Shown: positions 25,609-33,480 of the stretch, in pieces
Numbering within the stretch: the first letter of the stretch is position 1
Layout: every line of letters begins with the position of its first letter
Assembly (NCBI GenBank): GCA_947178105.1
Contig: CAMWXD010000017.1
Location: 1 to 64,000 of the forward strand
Length of the DNA: 64,000 nt
DNA from: an uncultured Eubacterium sp.
Lineage (GTDB): Bacteria; Bacillota; Clostridia; Lachnospirales; Lachnospiraceae
Direction of reading: 5' to 3'
The notes under the pieces: model-generated
Told to the model about the DNA's origin: nothing
The model's input: only the letters and a program-made list of their open reading frames with translations
Databases searched by the model: none
Made by a program: the position numbers and the translations under genes

Positions 25609-26970
25609 ATGCATACACAAAAGCGTCTACATAAAAAACACCCGAAACATCTGTCTTACACAGCAAAGCGCAGGAAACAGGCGCAGCCGGACACCCACAA
25701 GCTCTGCCGCCTGTGCGTCAAATCGGCATTGTGCGCTTCGGCTTTTACGCTGACTCTGCTCGTCTCCTCTGAATGGAATATCCAAAAACCACAGACTGGC
25801 TATTGGAAACAGCACCTGTCTAAAGCTGCGGCATACCTATCCGCACAATCCCATCAGGCGCCTGTCCCTTCCGATCAAGACAATCTGCAAACAGGCAAAA
25901 ACACAGACGTTGGTAAAACCAGCCAGCAAACAGGCTCCGCCGCAGGCCAGGCTGCTGATTCATCTGCGACTGGCTCGTCAGGATCCGGCGGCAAAAACCA
26001 GGATTCGGCGGCATCCGCCGGCAAAAACAAAGATGCTGCGGCAGGCAAGAAAAACAAGGAGCAAATGGCAAATGGCAAGAAAAACCAGAAGCAAACAGCA
26101 GACAGCCAAGCAGCCGCAGATTCCCAGCCAGGCAGCCAGGCAGCACAAGCTGACGGCTCCGGCAGCCAGCCGTCCTATACGGAATATGACCAGACAAAGC
26201 CACAGCAGGCTTCTGGTACAGACGAGCGGACGCTCTATGCAGCAAACCCGGATACAGAGATCTATTACTCTTATGAGGACAACCAGGTACAGTTTTCCGC
26301 AAATGCAGGGCAATCGATACAGGCTGTTCCAGAACGACTGCCCGAAGAACAGCGCATTGACACGACAACAGACGATACCGATACTACGCACTATCAGCAG
26401 CTTTCCAGCGAATGGAACTTAATCCTCGTAAACCCATGGAACGAGATCCCAGACGATTATGAGATCAGCCTTGCCAGCCTGCCGAACGGGCATTCCATAG
26501 ACAGCCGCTGCTACCCTGCCCTGACAGAAATGCTGGACGCCTGCCGCAAAGCGGGCCTGCGCCCGTTAATCTGCTCCTCCTACCGTTCCAAGGAAAAACA
26601 GCAATCGCTGTTTTTAGAACGTATCAACGAGCTGGCCGCACAGGGCTATACAAAAAAAGAAGCACGCCAAAAAGCTGCCACCTCCGTAGCACGCCCTGGT
26701 ACAAGCGAGCACCAGGCAGGACTTGCCGTCGACATTGTAGACAGCAGCCACCAGCTCTTGGACGCCACACAGGAACATACCCCGGTACAGCAATGGCTGA
26801 TGGAAAACAGTTGGAAATATGGGTTTATCCTGCGCTACCCGCTTGATAAGAGCCGCCTGACCGGCATTATCTACGAACCGTGGCATTACCGGTATGTCGG
26901 CAAGGAAGCTGCAAAAGAAATCTATGAACGCGGGATCTGCCTGGAAGAATACCTGGAAGAAAAATCCTGA
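25609..26970 (+). CDS. VanY-type D-alanyl-D-alanine carboxypeptidase (M15B) with disordered linker
   Basis: The 453-residue protein has a basic N-terminus, one membrane anchor at about residues 40-57, and a low-complexity Gly/Ser/Lys/Gln/Ala linker (about residues 85-200). The catalytic domain at about 265-450 contains SSYRSKEKQQSLF, ARPGTSEHQAGLAVDI (zinc His and Asp) and EPWHYRYVG (third zinc ligand His), all in place. It trims the terminal D-Ala of peptidoglycan peptides. The long linker suggests the enzyme reaches across the wall. It lies just after the VanRS-like operon, in its own unit with a 5' hairpin. Confidence 0.9.
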   Translation: MHTQKRLHKKHPKHLSYTAKRRKQAQPDTHKLCRLCVKSALCASAFTLTLLVSSEWNIQKPQTGYWKQHLSKAAAYLSAQSHQAPVPSDQDNLQTGKNTDVGKTSQQTGSAAGQAADSSATGSSGSGGKNQDSAASAGKNKDAAAGKKNKEQMANGKKNQKQTADSQAAADSQPGSQAAQADGSGSQPSYTEYDQTKPQQASGTDERTLYAANPDTEIYYSYEDNQVQFSANAGQSIQAVPERLPEEQRIDTTTDDTDTTHYQQLSSEWNLILVNPWNEIPDDYEISLASLPNGHSIDSRCYPALTEMLDACRKAGLRPLICSSYRSKEKQQSLFLERINELAAQGYTKKEARQKAATSVARPGTSEHQAGLAVDIVDSSHQLLDATQEHTPVQQWLMENSWKYGFILRYPLDKSRLTGIIYEPWHYRYVGKEAAKEIYERGICLEEYLEEKS

Positions 26971-26989
26971 CCTGAAACGGCATTTGGAC

Positions 26990-27034
26990 AGAAATAAAAC
27001 AGGGCATGATAGTCTCATGCCCTGTTTTATTTCT
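26990..27034. terminator. 20-bp perfect bidirectional terminator overlapping the helicase stop codon
   Basis: 26990-27009 pairs completely with 27015-27034 around a 5-base loop. Each arm has an A-run or T-run edge, so transcripts from both sides can stop. The helicase gene ends at 27027, within the 3' arm. Confidence 0.85.
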
Positions 27035-29447
27035 GCGCATCCCAAAACTCCCGCAGTTTCCCTGCCACATTCCGCACCGTACATACCTCGCAATTCTCCC
27101 ATTCCCTCGGAAACAGCTCCCGGTATTCCCGGCGCAAAAACCTCTCATCCAATAGTTCAATGACTCCCACATCCGAAACCGTACGGATGACACGCCCCGC
27201 TGCCTGCAAGACCTTATTCATGCCAGGATAGCGGTAGGCATAATCAAACCCGCTGCCGGAACGTTTGTCATAAAACTGCTTTAAGATCTCGCGCTCATTG
27301 CCGACCTGCGGCAGCCCGGTTCCGATAATGATGGCGCCAATCAGTTGTTCCTGCTTTAAGTCAATCCCTTCCCCAAAAATACCGCCCATCACACAAAACG
27401 CAATCATAGAACAGTCGCGGCTGATGGCAAACTGTGCCAGAAACTCCTCCCGGTCTGCTTCCTTCATACCGCTTTTCTGCACGATGCATTCCATCTGCGC
27501 CGTATTCTTTTGCACAAACTGTGCCAAGACATCGTCCATCATTTTATAAGAAGGAAAAAAAACGATATAATTGCCCTTTTTCTGCATTCCAGTCTGATAA
27601 ATATACTCCGCCATCCGTTCGTACTCCTGCTCGCTGCGGCGCGCATACCGGCTTGTTACATCACTGGCAACAAGCAAAAGATGCTGCTGCGGGCGAAATA
27701 CCGTCTCCGCATAGACCGCATAATTATCTTCCTTCGTGCTCAGCAGGCTCTTATAATATCCAATCGGCAAAAGCGTCGCAGAAAAAAAGACCGTACTTTT
27801 TCCCTTGTCCAGCCGTTCCTGCAAATTTCTGGACGGGTCTACACAATACAGCCGTATGCGAAAACGCTCCTCCTCATGCTCCGAGTAAACGACATAGTTT
27901 TCATCCAGACGCTCACTCGTATCCAAAAAACTGCGCACCTGAAAATACAGCTCCAATACCTCCTCCCTGCCGTCAAATTCCCGGTACTGCTGCAAAAAGG
28001 CCTCGTATTCCCCGGCAAGGCGCATCAGCGCAAACACAAAGGCAGAAATGTTCTCATGATACTGGAACTGCTCGCACTCTCTTTTATATCCCAATAATAT
28101 CTCATTGCATTTTTGCAGCTCTTTCGCCAGCTTCGGGCTTTTCTTCTTAACAAGCTTTTTTACCGACAGAAAATCTTCCTTATATAAAGAAGCACTGTAC
28201 ATTTCCCTGCCCCGCTCCACCAGATTGTGCGCTTCATCGATCAAAAACAGATAATCTCCGCGCACGCCCTCTGCAAAAAAACGCTTCAAATAAACGCTCG
28301 GATCAAATACATAATTATAATCACAGATAATATTGTCCACCCAGGACGCCGTATCCAGACAAAGCTCAAACGGGCAGACCATATGCGCTCTTGCCTGCGC
28401 AAGCAGCTCTTCCCTCGTAAACAAATCCGCCTGGTGCAAGAGCTGGTACACCGCCTCGTTAACCCGGTCAAAATGCCCCTTTGCATACGGGCAGGCGTCT
28501 GGATTGCACTCTGTCTCTTCCATCAGGCACAGCTTTTCTTTTGCCGTAATCTGCACAGTTTTCGCACGGTAGCCGTTCTGGTAAAACAGATCCAGCGTTT
28601 CCTTCGCTACAGCCGCCGTAATCGTCTTTGCCGTCAGATAAAAAATCTTATCCCCCAGCTCCTCCCCGACTGCCTTCACCGCCGGAAACAACGTCGTAAG
28701 CGTCTTGCCTGTCCCGGTCGGCGCCTGGATAAACAAGTTCTTTCTACGCAGGATCGTCCGGTACACATCTGCGGCAAGCTCCTTTTGCCCTTTCCGGTAA
28801 GGGAATGGAAACTCCAGCCCCTTGATCGAGCTCTGCCGGATCACACGCCACTCATACTGAAACTGCGCCCACTTTTTATATTCCTGCATCAAAGAAAAAA
28901 ACCACTCCTCCAGCTCGGCAAACGAATAAGCTATATAAAAATACCGCACCTCCTCGGTGTCCAGGTTGACATACGTCATACGGACACCGATCCGGCGATA
29001 CTGCTTTTTCTGCGCATACATATAAGCATAACACTTCGCCTGTGCAAGATGGACGACGGCAGGCTCTGTCATCTGAGAAATATCCGCAAACACCCCCTTG
29101 ATCTCATCGATCATCACCTTAACCTTGCGATCTGCTCCTGCTTCCGTCACCTCTTCAAGCCCTACTTCTGCTTCTGTCACCTCTTCAAGCCCTGCTTCTG
29201 TTTCCGCCTCCACAATCCCGTCTGCCCTGCCTTCCAGCAGAATCGTATAATGCTCCTCTTCAAACTCCATTTTCAGCGGTACTTCCGCATGATACAAAAC
29301 TCCCGCCTGCTTTTGAAGCTTTCGGTGAATCCGGCTGCCCCGCTGCATCGCTTCCGCCTGCATCCCGCCTGCGCCGCGGTGATCGATATCCCCGCTGCGC
29401 AAAATAAATTCCACTAGGTTTCGCACAGATATTTTAATTTTAATCAT
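27027..29447 (-). CDS. Rad3/DinG-family ATP-dependent DNA helicase with Fe-S cluster cysteines
   Basis: The start ATG at 29447 follows AGGAACGGC and overlaps the end of the upstream gene. The 806-residue protein has an N-terminal module of about 200 residues with nuclease-like spacing (IDEIKG), Walker A APTGTGKTLTT (about residue 250), a cysteine set (CLMEETECNPDACPY, further CPFELC) for the 4Fe-4S cluster, the DEAH box LIDEAHNLVERG, and the C-terminal helicase motifs with QAAGRVIRT. It unwinds DNA with 5'-3' polarity in repair. A 30-bp in-frame duplication is seen at about 29140-29205. Confidence 0.92.
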   Translation of the reverse strand: MIKIKISVRNLVEFILRSGDIDHRGAGGMQAEAMQRGSRIHRKLQKQAGVLYHAEVPLKMEFEEEHYTILLEGRADGIVEAETEAGLEEVTEAEVGLEEVTEAGADRKVKVMIDEIKGVFADISQMTEPAVVHLAQAKCYAYMYAQKKQYRRIGVRMTYVNLDTEEVRYFYIAYSFAELEEWFFSLMQEYKKWAQFQYEWRVIRQSSIKGLEFPFPYRKGQKELAADVYRTILRRKNLFIQAPTGTGKTLTTLFPAVKAVGEELGDKIFYLTAKTITAAVAKETLDLFYQNGYRAKTVQITAKEKLCLMEETECNPDACPYAKGHFDRVNEAVYQLLHQADLFTREELLAQARAHMVCPFELCLDTASWVDNIICDYNYVFDPSVYLKRFFAEGVRGDYLFLIDEAHNLVERGREMYSASLYKEDFLSVKKLVKKKSPKLAKELQKCNEILLGYKRECEQFQYHENISAFVFALMRLAGEYEAFLQQYREFDGREEVLELYFQVRSFLDTSERLDENYVVYSEHEEERFRIRLYCVDPSRNLQERLDKGKSTVFFSATLLPIGYYKSLLSTKEDNYAVYAETVFRPQQHLLLVASDVTSRYARRSEQEYERMAEYIYQTGMQKKGNYIVFFPSYKMMDDVLAQFVQKNTAQMECIVQKSGMKEADREEFLAQFAISRDCSMIAFCVMGGIFGEGIDLKQEQLIGAIIIGTGLPQVGNEREILKQFYDKRSGSGFDYAYRYPGMNKVLQAAGRVIRTVSDVGVIELLDERFLRREYRELFPREWENCEVCTVRNVAGKLREFWDAQK

Positions 29448-30168
29448 GCCGTTCCTGTTCATTTGCAAAGCATTCACAAAAACGTGCCGAAAACGACGGC
29501 TGTTCCCCTGCCATAATCAAATGCGACACATCCCCAAAGCTGCTCATACGGAACGAAGCGATTCCCTGCCTGCGCTCCTCTGTCACAAGCGTCGTTACCG
29601 AAGAAGGCGCCGCACAAGTCCCATGCCAGAGCACCATCGGCGAGACGCCAAGCAAATGGCTGAGCAGCACACACTCCAGGCCAAAATGGCAGAAAAATGC
29701 AATCGTGTCCATATTGCTGCAAACAGCGCGGTAATAGTTTCCTTCCCGCTCATAGCCATGCTGCGCCAATATCTCGTCAAAGGATGCAGTTACCCAGACA
29801 TATTCCTGCGCTACCTTTCCTCCCTGCATCACCGTATGCTCCATCCACTCCTGCTTATGATAAAATGCTTCCTGCGCTGTCCAATCCTTTGGCAGCCAGT
29901 CCCACGTAATCGACTTTCCTTCTTTATCTGGCCTTTCGATCATTGGCGAAAACTCCCGCAGCCATTCGCACTCCTGCGCTTCCCGCTGCATTTTTTTCAG
30001 CGTAAGGCTCGCTGTATCCTTTGCCCTGCCCAACGGCGACACGTAAAATTTACGGATATCCATAGCTGAAATCCGCTCCGCCAGCAGCCCTGCCTCCTTC
30101 CATCCCTGTTCTGTCAGAGAATCTGCTTCATAATCCGGGTCTGCATGTCTGATAATTAATATTTTCAT
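29440..30168 (-). CDS. Histidine phosphatase family protein (phosphoglycerate mutase-like)
   Basis: The 242-residue protein begins MKILIIRHADPDYEADSLT with the RH motif at residues 7-8, has LGRAKDTA as the downstream R motif, and the HF region (FFCHFGLECVL) about residue 155 providing the second catalytic His. It would remove phosphate from small molecules or proteins; the substrate is not predictable. The ATG follows GAGGGTATAAGA. It is upstream of, and overlaps, the helicase gene by 8 bases, so they are translated together. Confidence 0.85.
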   Translation of the reverse strand: MKILIIRHADPDYEADSLTEQGWKEAGLLAERISAMDIRKFYVSPLGRAKDTASLTLKKMQREAQECEWLREFSPMIERPDKEGKSITWDWLPKDWTAQEAFYHKQEWMEHTVMQGGKVAQEYVWVTASFDEILAQHGYEREGNYYRAVCSNMDTIAFFCHFGLECVLLSHLLGVSPMVLWHGTCAAPSSVTTLVTEERRQGIASFRMSSFGDVSHLIMAGEQPSFSARFCECFANEQERHD

Positions 30169-30296
30169 TCTTATACCCTCTGTTTTCGTTATGATATGTG
30201 AAATTCATGTTTTCTTTTCGATACACCTGAATATTTTACCATATCTTTCAGAAAGAATCCATCTTATTTTAGCTCCTGTTTTAGATTTGCCGCTGC

Positions 30297-30325
30297 TTGC
30301 AGCCTGCCCTGTTTTATGGTAAAAT
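30297..30325 (+). promoter_or_regulatory. Sigma-A-like promoter of the GH5 gene
   Basis: TTGCAG (30297-30302), 17-bp spacer, TAAAAT (30320-30325). A leader of about 67 bases to the ATG at 30399 follows. No riboswitch fold is evident. Confidence 0.55.
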
Positions 30326-30398
30326 GAATTGCAAGACGACAGCAACAGCATCGAGCTATGGGCTAAGTTATTTCATCAATCATAAGGGAGGATTTTGT

Positions 30399-31436
30399 AT
30401 GCATTTTTTGAAAAAAATATCAATTTTCCTGCTGGCAGCTTTTCTTTTCCTGACAATGCCCGCTTTTCGGCTCCAGCCGTTCCAGCCCATGCAGCAAACA
30501 ACCGCTGCTGCCAAAACACCGCTGGAACGCTATGGCCGATTAAACGTATCCGGCTCCAGCCTTGTTGACAGCAGCGGAAACCCTGTCCAGCTAAAAGGCA
30601 TCAGCACGCACGGGCTGTCCTGGTATCCGCAATACGTAAATAAAAAAGCATTCCAGACTCTGCGCGATCAATGGGGAATAGAAGTGATCCGGCTTGCAAT
30701 GTATACCGCAGAGTACAACGGCTACTGTACCGGTTCCGCTAAAAACAGGAACGAGCTGAAAGCTTTGATTGACAAAGCCGTCCAATACTGCGACCAGCTT
30801 GGCTTATATGTGATCATCGACTGGCACATTTTAAGCGACTCCAATCCGAATATATACAAAAAACAGGCTGCATCCTTTTTCAAGTCCATGGCAAAAAAAT
30901 ATGCTGGACACAAAAATGTCCTGTATGAAATATGCAATGAGCCAAACGGCGACACCACATGGAACCAGGTCAAATCCTATGCCCAGACGATGATCCGCAC
31001 GATCCGCAGACAGGATCCACATGCCATTATCATCACAGGCACGCCAACTTGGTGCCAGGACGCAGACATTGCCGCTGCATCTCCGCTCAAAGGCAGCAAC
31101 CTTATGTATGCGTTCCACTTTTACGCATCCACGCACACAGACGATTACCGGAAAAAACTGCAATCCGCGATTGACAGCGGGCTTCCTGTATTTGTATCTG
31201 AATTCGGCATCTGTGAAGCCTCCGGTAGCGGAACCATCAACAAGGCAGAAGCCAGCCGCTGGATCCGCCTGCTCGACAAGCACCAGGTCAGCTATGTCGC
31301 ATGGAACCTTTCGAATAAAGACGAAGCATCCGCACTGCTCAAAAGCAGTTGTACAAAAACCTCCGGCTGGAAGCGTTCTGACCTGTCAGAAACCGGAACC
31401 TGGATCTACGATATGCTACGTAAACGAAGGCTTTAA
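30399..31436 (+). CDS. Secreted glycoside hydrolase family 5 (endoglucanase-like)
   Basis: The start ATG at 30399 has GGGAGG 9 bases upstream; the frame is open from 30297 but without a ribosome site. The 345-residue enzyme has a signal peptide (residues 1-about 40, KK then hydrophobic core) and a single GH5 (alpha/beta)8 barrel. It shows GISTHGLSWYP, DWHILSD, the proton-donor motif YEICNEPNG and the nucleophile motif VFVSEFGICE. This suits beta-1,4-glucan or mixed-linkage glucan cleavage outside the cell. No CBM or dockerin is present. Its stop codon overlaps that of bioY on the other strand. Confidence 0.9.
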   Translation: MHFLKKISIFLLAAFLFLTMPAFRLQPFQPMQQTTAAAKTPLERYGRLNVSGSSLVDSSGNPVQLKGISTHGLSWYPQYVNKKAFQTLRDQWGIEVIRLAMYTAEYNGYCTGSAKNRNELKALIDKAVQYCDQLGLYVIIDWHILSDSNPNIYKKQAASFFKSMAKKYAGHKNVLYEICNEPNGDTTWNQVKSYAQTMIRTIRRQDPHAIIITGTPTWCQDADIAAASPLKGSNLMYAFHFYASTHTDDYRKKLQSAIDSGLPVFVSEFGICEASGSGTINKAEASRWIRLLDKHQVSYVAWNLSNKDEASALLKSSCTKTSGWKRSDLSETGTWIYDMLRKRRL

Positions 31437-31990
31437 CCAATTAAATTTGCCGCTTTCAGACGCTTGCGTATTTCCTGCCCAACCAGTTCCGCGAGCACGA
31501 TCTTTGCCAGGTCCCCGATCAAAAACGGTATCACACATGCTGATAACGCATAACCAAGCTCACATTTCATCAGAACCATAAACCATACCGTCCCAAACGC
31601 ATACAACACTACAGTCCCTACAACCATGCCCAAAATGCACCAGATCCTCTTATAAGAAAACTGTTCCATAATAAATCCTCCGACGAGTGTCAGGCATATG
31701 TATCCGACCAGATATCCTCCTGTCGGGCCAAGCAGCTTTGCAGCCCCTCCGGTATATCCGGCAAAGACCGGAACACCGGCAAACCCTAACAGCAAATAAA
31801 TCATACAGCTCACTGTACCCATCTTCATCCCAAGTACATACATCGACAAATAAATCGTCAATGTCATAACCGAAATCGGAACCGGCCCAATCGGGACTGC
31901 CAATGGCCCCAACAGGCACATCACCGCTGACATGAGTGCAATAAAGCATAACTGGCGAACTGGAAATGCTGTTGCAGATTCTTCTTTCAT
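31433..31990 (-). CDS. bioY: Biotin transporter BioY (ECF S component)
   Basis: The 185-residue membrane protein with six predicted helices contains GPLAVPIGPVPISVMTLTIYL and GFAGVPVFAGYTGGAAKLLGPTGGYLVGY, characteristic BioY segments that make the biotin pocket. As an S component it works with the shared ECF energising module (not in this window). GGTTAACAAT directly precedes the ATG and is both part of a BirA-like operator and next to the ribosome site. Confidence 0.95.
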   Translation of the reverse strand: MKEESATAFPVRQLCFIALMSAVMCLLGPLAVPIGPVPISVMTLTIYLSMYVLGMKMGTVSCMIYLLLGFAGVPVFAGYTGGAAKLLGPTGGYLVGYICLTLVGGFIMEQFSYKRIWCILGMVVGTVVLYAFGTVWFMVLMKCELGYALSACVIPFLIGDLAKIVLAELVGQEIRKRLKAANLIG

Positions 31991-32023
31991 ATTGTTAACC
32001 TCTACTTTCTTTTGCTTGACTAT
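31991..32023 (-). promoter_or_regulatory. BirA-like operator over the bioY ribosome site
   Basis: On the minus strand ATAGTCAAG-N14-GGTTAACAAT (32023 to 31991): the right half is an exact match to the Bacillus BirA operator half-site and the left half matches 6 of 9. The expected N14 spacer is kept. Binding here would block the transcript just before the start codon. Confidence 0.55.
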
Positions 32024-32035
32024 TTGACAACCTCT

Positions 32036-32063
32036 ATTATAAATGATTTCTTGTATTTGTCAA
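32036..32063 (-). promoter_or_regulatory. Strong sigma-A promoter of bioY
   Basis: Minus strand TTGACA (32058-32063), 16-bp spacer, TATAAT (32036-32041), both perfect consensus hexamers. Confidence 0.8.
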
Positions 32064-32077
32064 TCCTATTTCCATGA

Positions 32078-32110
32078 ATTGTTAACTTTTTTGAATAATC
32101 GGTAAACATT
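32078..32110 (-). promoter_or_regulatory. Second BirA-like operator upstream of the bioY promoter
   Basis: ATTGTTAAC-N14-GGTAAACATT on the plus strand (32078-32110): the left half matches the BirA consensus fully, the right half at 8 of 10, with the same N14 spacing. It lies upstream of the -35 element, about 55 bp from the other operator. Confidence 0.55.
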
Positions 32111-32135
32111 ATACTCATACAAGACAAAAACAGCC

Positions 32136-32168
32136 CGCATTTCAGTTTAGGAACTGTCCTGAAATGCG
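32136..32168 (-). terminator. Rho-independent terminator of the Lrp gene
   Basis: CGCATTTCAG (32136-32145) pairs with CTGAAATGCG (32159-32168), 10 bp perfect. On the minus strand it is followed by GGGCTGTTTTTG. Confidence 0.75.
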
Positions 32169-32210
32169 AGCCACACCCTCATTGTTTACATCATATTGTC
32201 CAGATTTTTC

Positions 32211-32678
32211 TCAGCCTGCCTTTTCTATCCCCAGTTCAGGCGCGATTTCCCGATGCTCCACTGCTGTGGAAAAAACGATCTGTGTCTGTGTTTTTCCATA
32301 TTTTTGCAGTTTTCCGACAAACTGCTCCAGTGCCTCCGTATCTGGATAAACGACCTCCAGCAGCATTGCATAATCACCGGAAATGCAGTTGCATTCAATC
32401 ACATTTCTGCATCGGCGCATCTGTTCCAAAAACTCCTCCTTTAACCTGGTATCGACTGCCAGCGTAATAAATGCTTTGATGCTGTATCCCATCAGCTCAT
32501 GGTTAATGCTTGCATGAAAGCCTGTAATATACCCTTCCCGCTCCAGCTTTTCCAGCCTCGCAGAAGCCGCCGGAGAGGACAAATACACTCTGGCCGCAAG
32601 GTCTTTTAAAGACATCCTCCCATTTTCCTGTAATAAGCTGATGATCTGATGATCGATAAAATCTAATTTCCGTTTCAT
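32211..32678 (-). CDS. Lrp/AsnC family transcriptional regulator
   Basis: The start ATG at 32676-32678 follows GGAGGGAAACGGT. The 155-residue protein has the N-terminal HTH (LDFIDHQIISLLQENGRMSLKDLAARVYLSSPAASARLEKLEREGYI) and a C-terminal RAM domain that binds amino acids (about residues 65-150, with ISGDYAMLLEVV). It is located between bioY and the MmcQ gene, each on the same strand but with their own terminators. Family members act as amino-acid-responsive octamers; the effector here is not known. Confidence 0.93.
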   Translation of the reverse strand: MKRKLDFIDHQIISLLQENGRMSLKDLAARVYLSSPAASARLEKLEREGYITGFHASINHELMGYSIKAFITLAVDTRLKEEFLEQMRRCRNVIECNCISGDYAMLLEVVYPDTEALEQFVGKLQKYGKTQTQIVFSTAVEHREIAPELGIEKAG

Positions 32679-32699
32679 ACCGTTTCCCTCCAAAAAAGC

Positions 32700-32742
32700 A
32701 AAAAAGCGCCTTGCATATTCTGCAAAACGCCTTCGTTTTTTA
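32700..32742. terminator. Hairpin with T runs on both sides
   Basis: GCGCCTTGCA and TGCAAAACGC pair (two G-T wobbles in one direction) around a short loop, with TTTTTT runs outside both arms. It suits termination of the MmcQ/YjbR gene in the minus direction. Confidence 0.55.
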
Positions 32743-32870
32743 TATTACCTATGAAATTCTTAATTTTATTAATCTTATCACACAATTACCTTATTTGTCC
32801 AGTATTTTTTTTCGAACATTCCATTTTCCGGATTTATTTGCAGCAGGTTCGCTTTCCTGAACGGTTATGC

Positions 32871-33275
32871 CTATTTTTCGCCTGCTTTGGTATTTGTGTT
32901 CGGCTTTGCATTTGCGCCCGCTTTGGAGTTCGTTTTCGGTTTGGATTTGGGTTTTGTCAGGTCATAGCTCTCTGCAATCATCCGTTTGATCTCCTGCACT
33001 GGTACGCTGCCGTCCAGGATAATCGAATTCCAGTGCTCTTTATTCAGATGGTAGGCAGGTACTACCGATGGAAATGCCTGCCTCCACAGGTCCCGCCACT
33101 GCGGGTCGCACTTCACGTTCACCCATATATGCCCATTTCGGTCAAAAATCCATGCAAATACTTTCTTGCTGGCTTTATGCCGGATCACACACCAGTTTTG
33201 GTCATGGAACGGATAATCTTCGTATACATCAGCAAACGACAGACAATATGCAACGGCTTCTGCTCTTTCTGTCAT
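32871..33275 (-). CDS. MmcQ/YjbR family protein
   Basis: The 134-residue protein has the compact MmcQ/YjbR fold: SFADVYEDYPFHDQNWCVIRHKASKKVFAWIF, VNVKCDPQWRDLWRQAF, VVPAYHLNKEHWNSIIL and EIKRMIAESYDL are all in the expected order. The last 25 residues are a low-complexity Lys/Pro/Thr/Asn tail not needed for the fold. Members are double-wing DNA-binding-like proteins of unclear function. It has an ordinary promoter region and ends before a terminator at 32700. Confidence 0.9.
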   Translation of the reverse strand: MTERAEAVAYCLSFADVYEDYPFHDQNWCVIRHKASKKVFAWIFDRNGHIWVNVKCDPQWRDLWRQAFPSVVPAYHLNKEHWNSIILDGSVPVQEIKRMIAESYDLTKPKSKPKTNSKAGANAKPNTNTKAGEK

Positions 33276-33417
33276 AAGCGGCAGTATCCCTGAATCGCCC
33301 TGAAAGCAAACTCCGCCGCGCCGTCTCCTCTTGCGGAATCCATGTTACGTATCATGCTGCATATCTCCCTTTTTTGTGCAAAAACTCCAGATATCTTCCA
33401 CGCTGCACCTGTCGCTG

Positions 33418-33458
33418 AAAAGGGGCCGCCGGAAACATCTTCTCCGGCAGCCCCTTTT
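33418..33458 (-). terminator. Terminator of the butyrate gene cluster
   Basis: AAAAGGGGC...GCCGG pairs with CCGGC...GCCCCTTTT around an 11-base loop, 22 bp beyond the etfA stop. It is G+C-rich with T-runs on both edges, marking the 3' end of the operon. Confidence 0.85.
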
Positions 33459-33480
33459 ATGTTCTGTTATAATCGAATTC

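Noticed and set aside
22563..26970. Glycopeptide resistance (van) operon
   Set aside because: The regulator, kinase and VanY are present in type, but no VanH, VanA/B-like ligase or VanX is encoded here.
28227..29417. 396-residue plus-strand frame inside the helicase gene
   Set aside because: It is a shadow of the well-supported minus-strand helicase; composition is Arg/His/Leu-rich, typical of antisense translation.
33272..33343. 23-residue frame ending on the start of the MmcQ/YjbR gene (ATGA overlap)
   Set aside because: No ribosome site precedes its ATG and the peptide is not hydrophobic or recognisable; overlap is probably chance.
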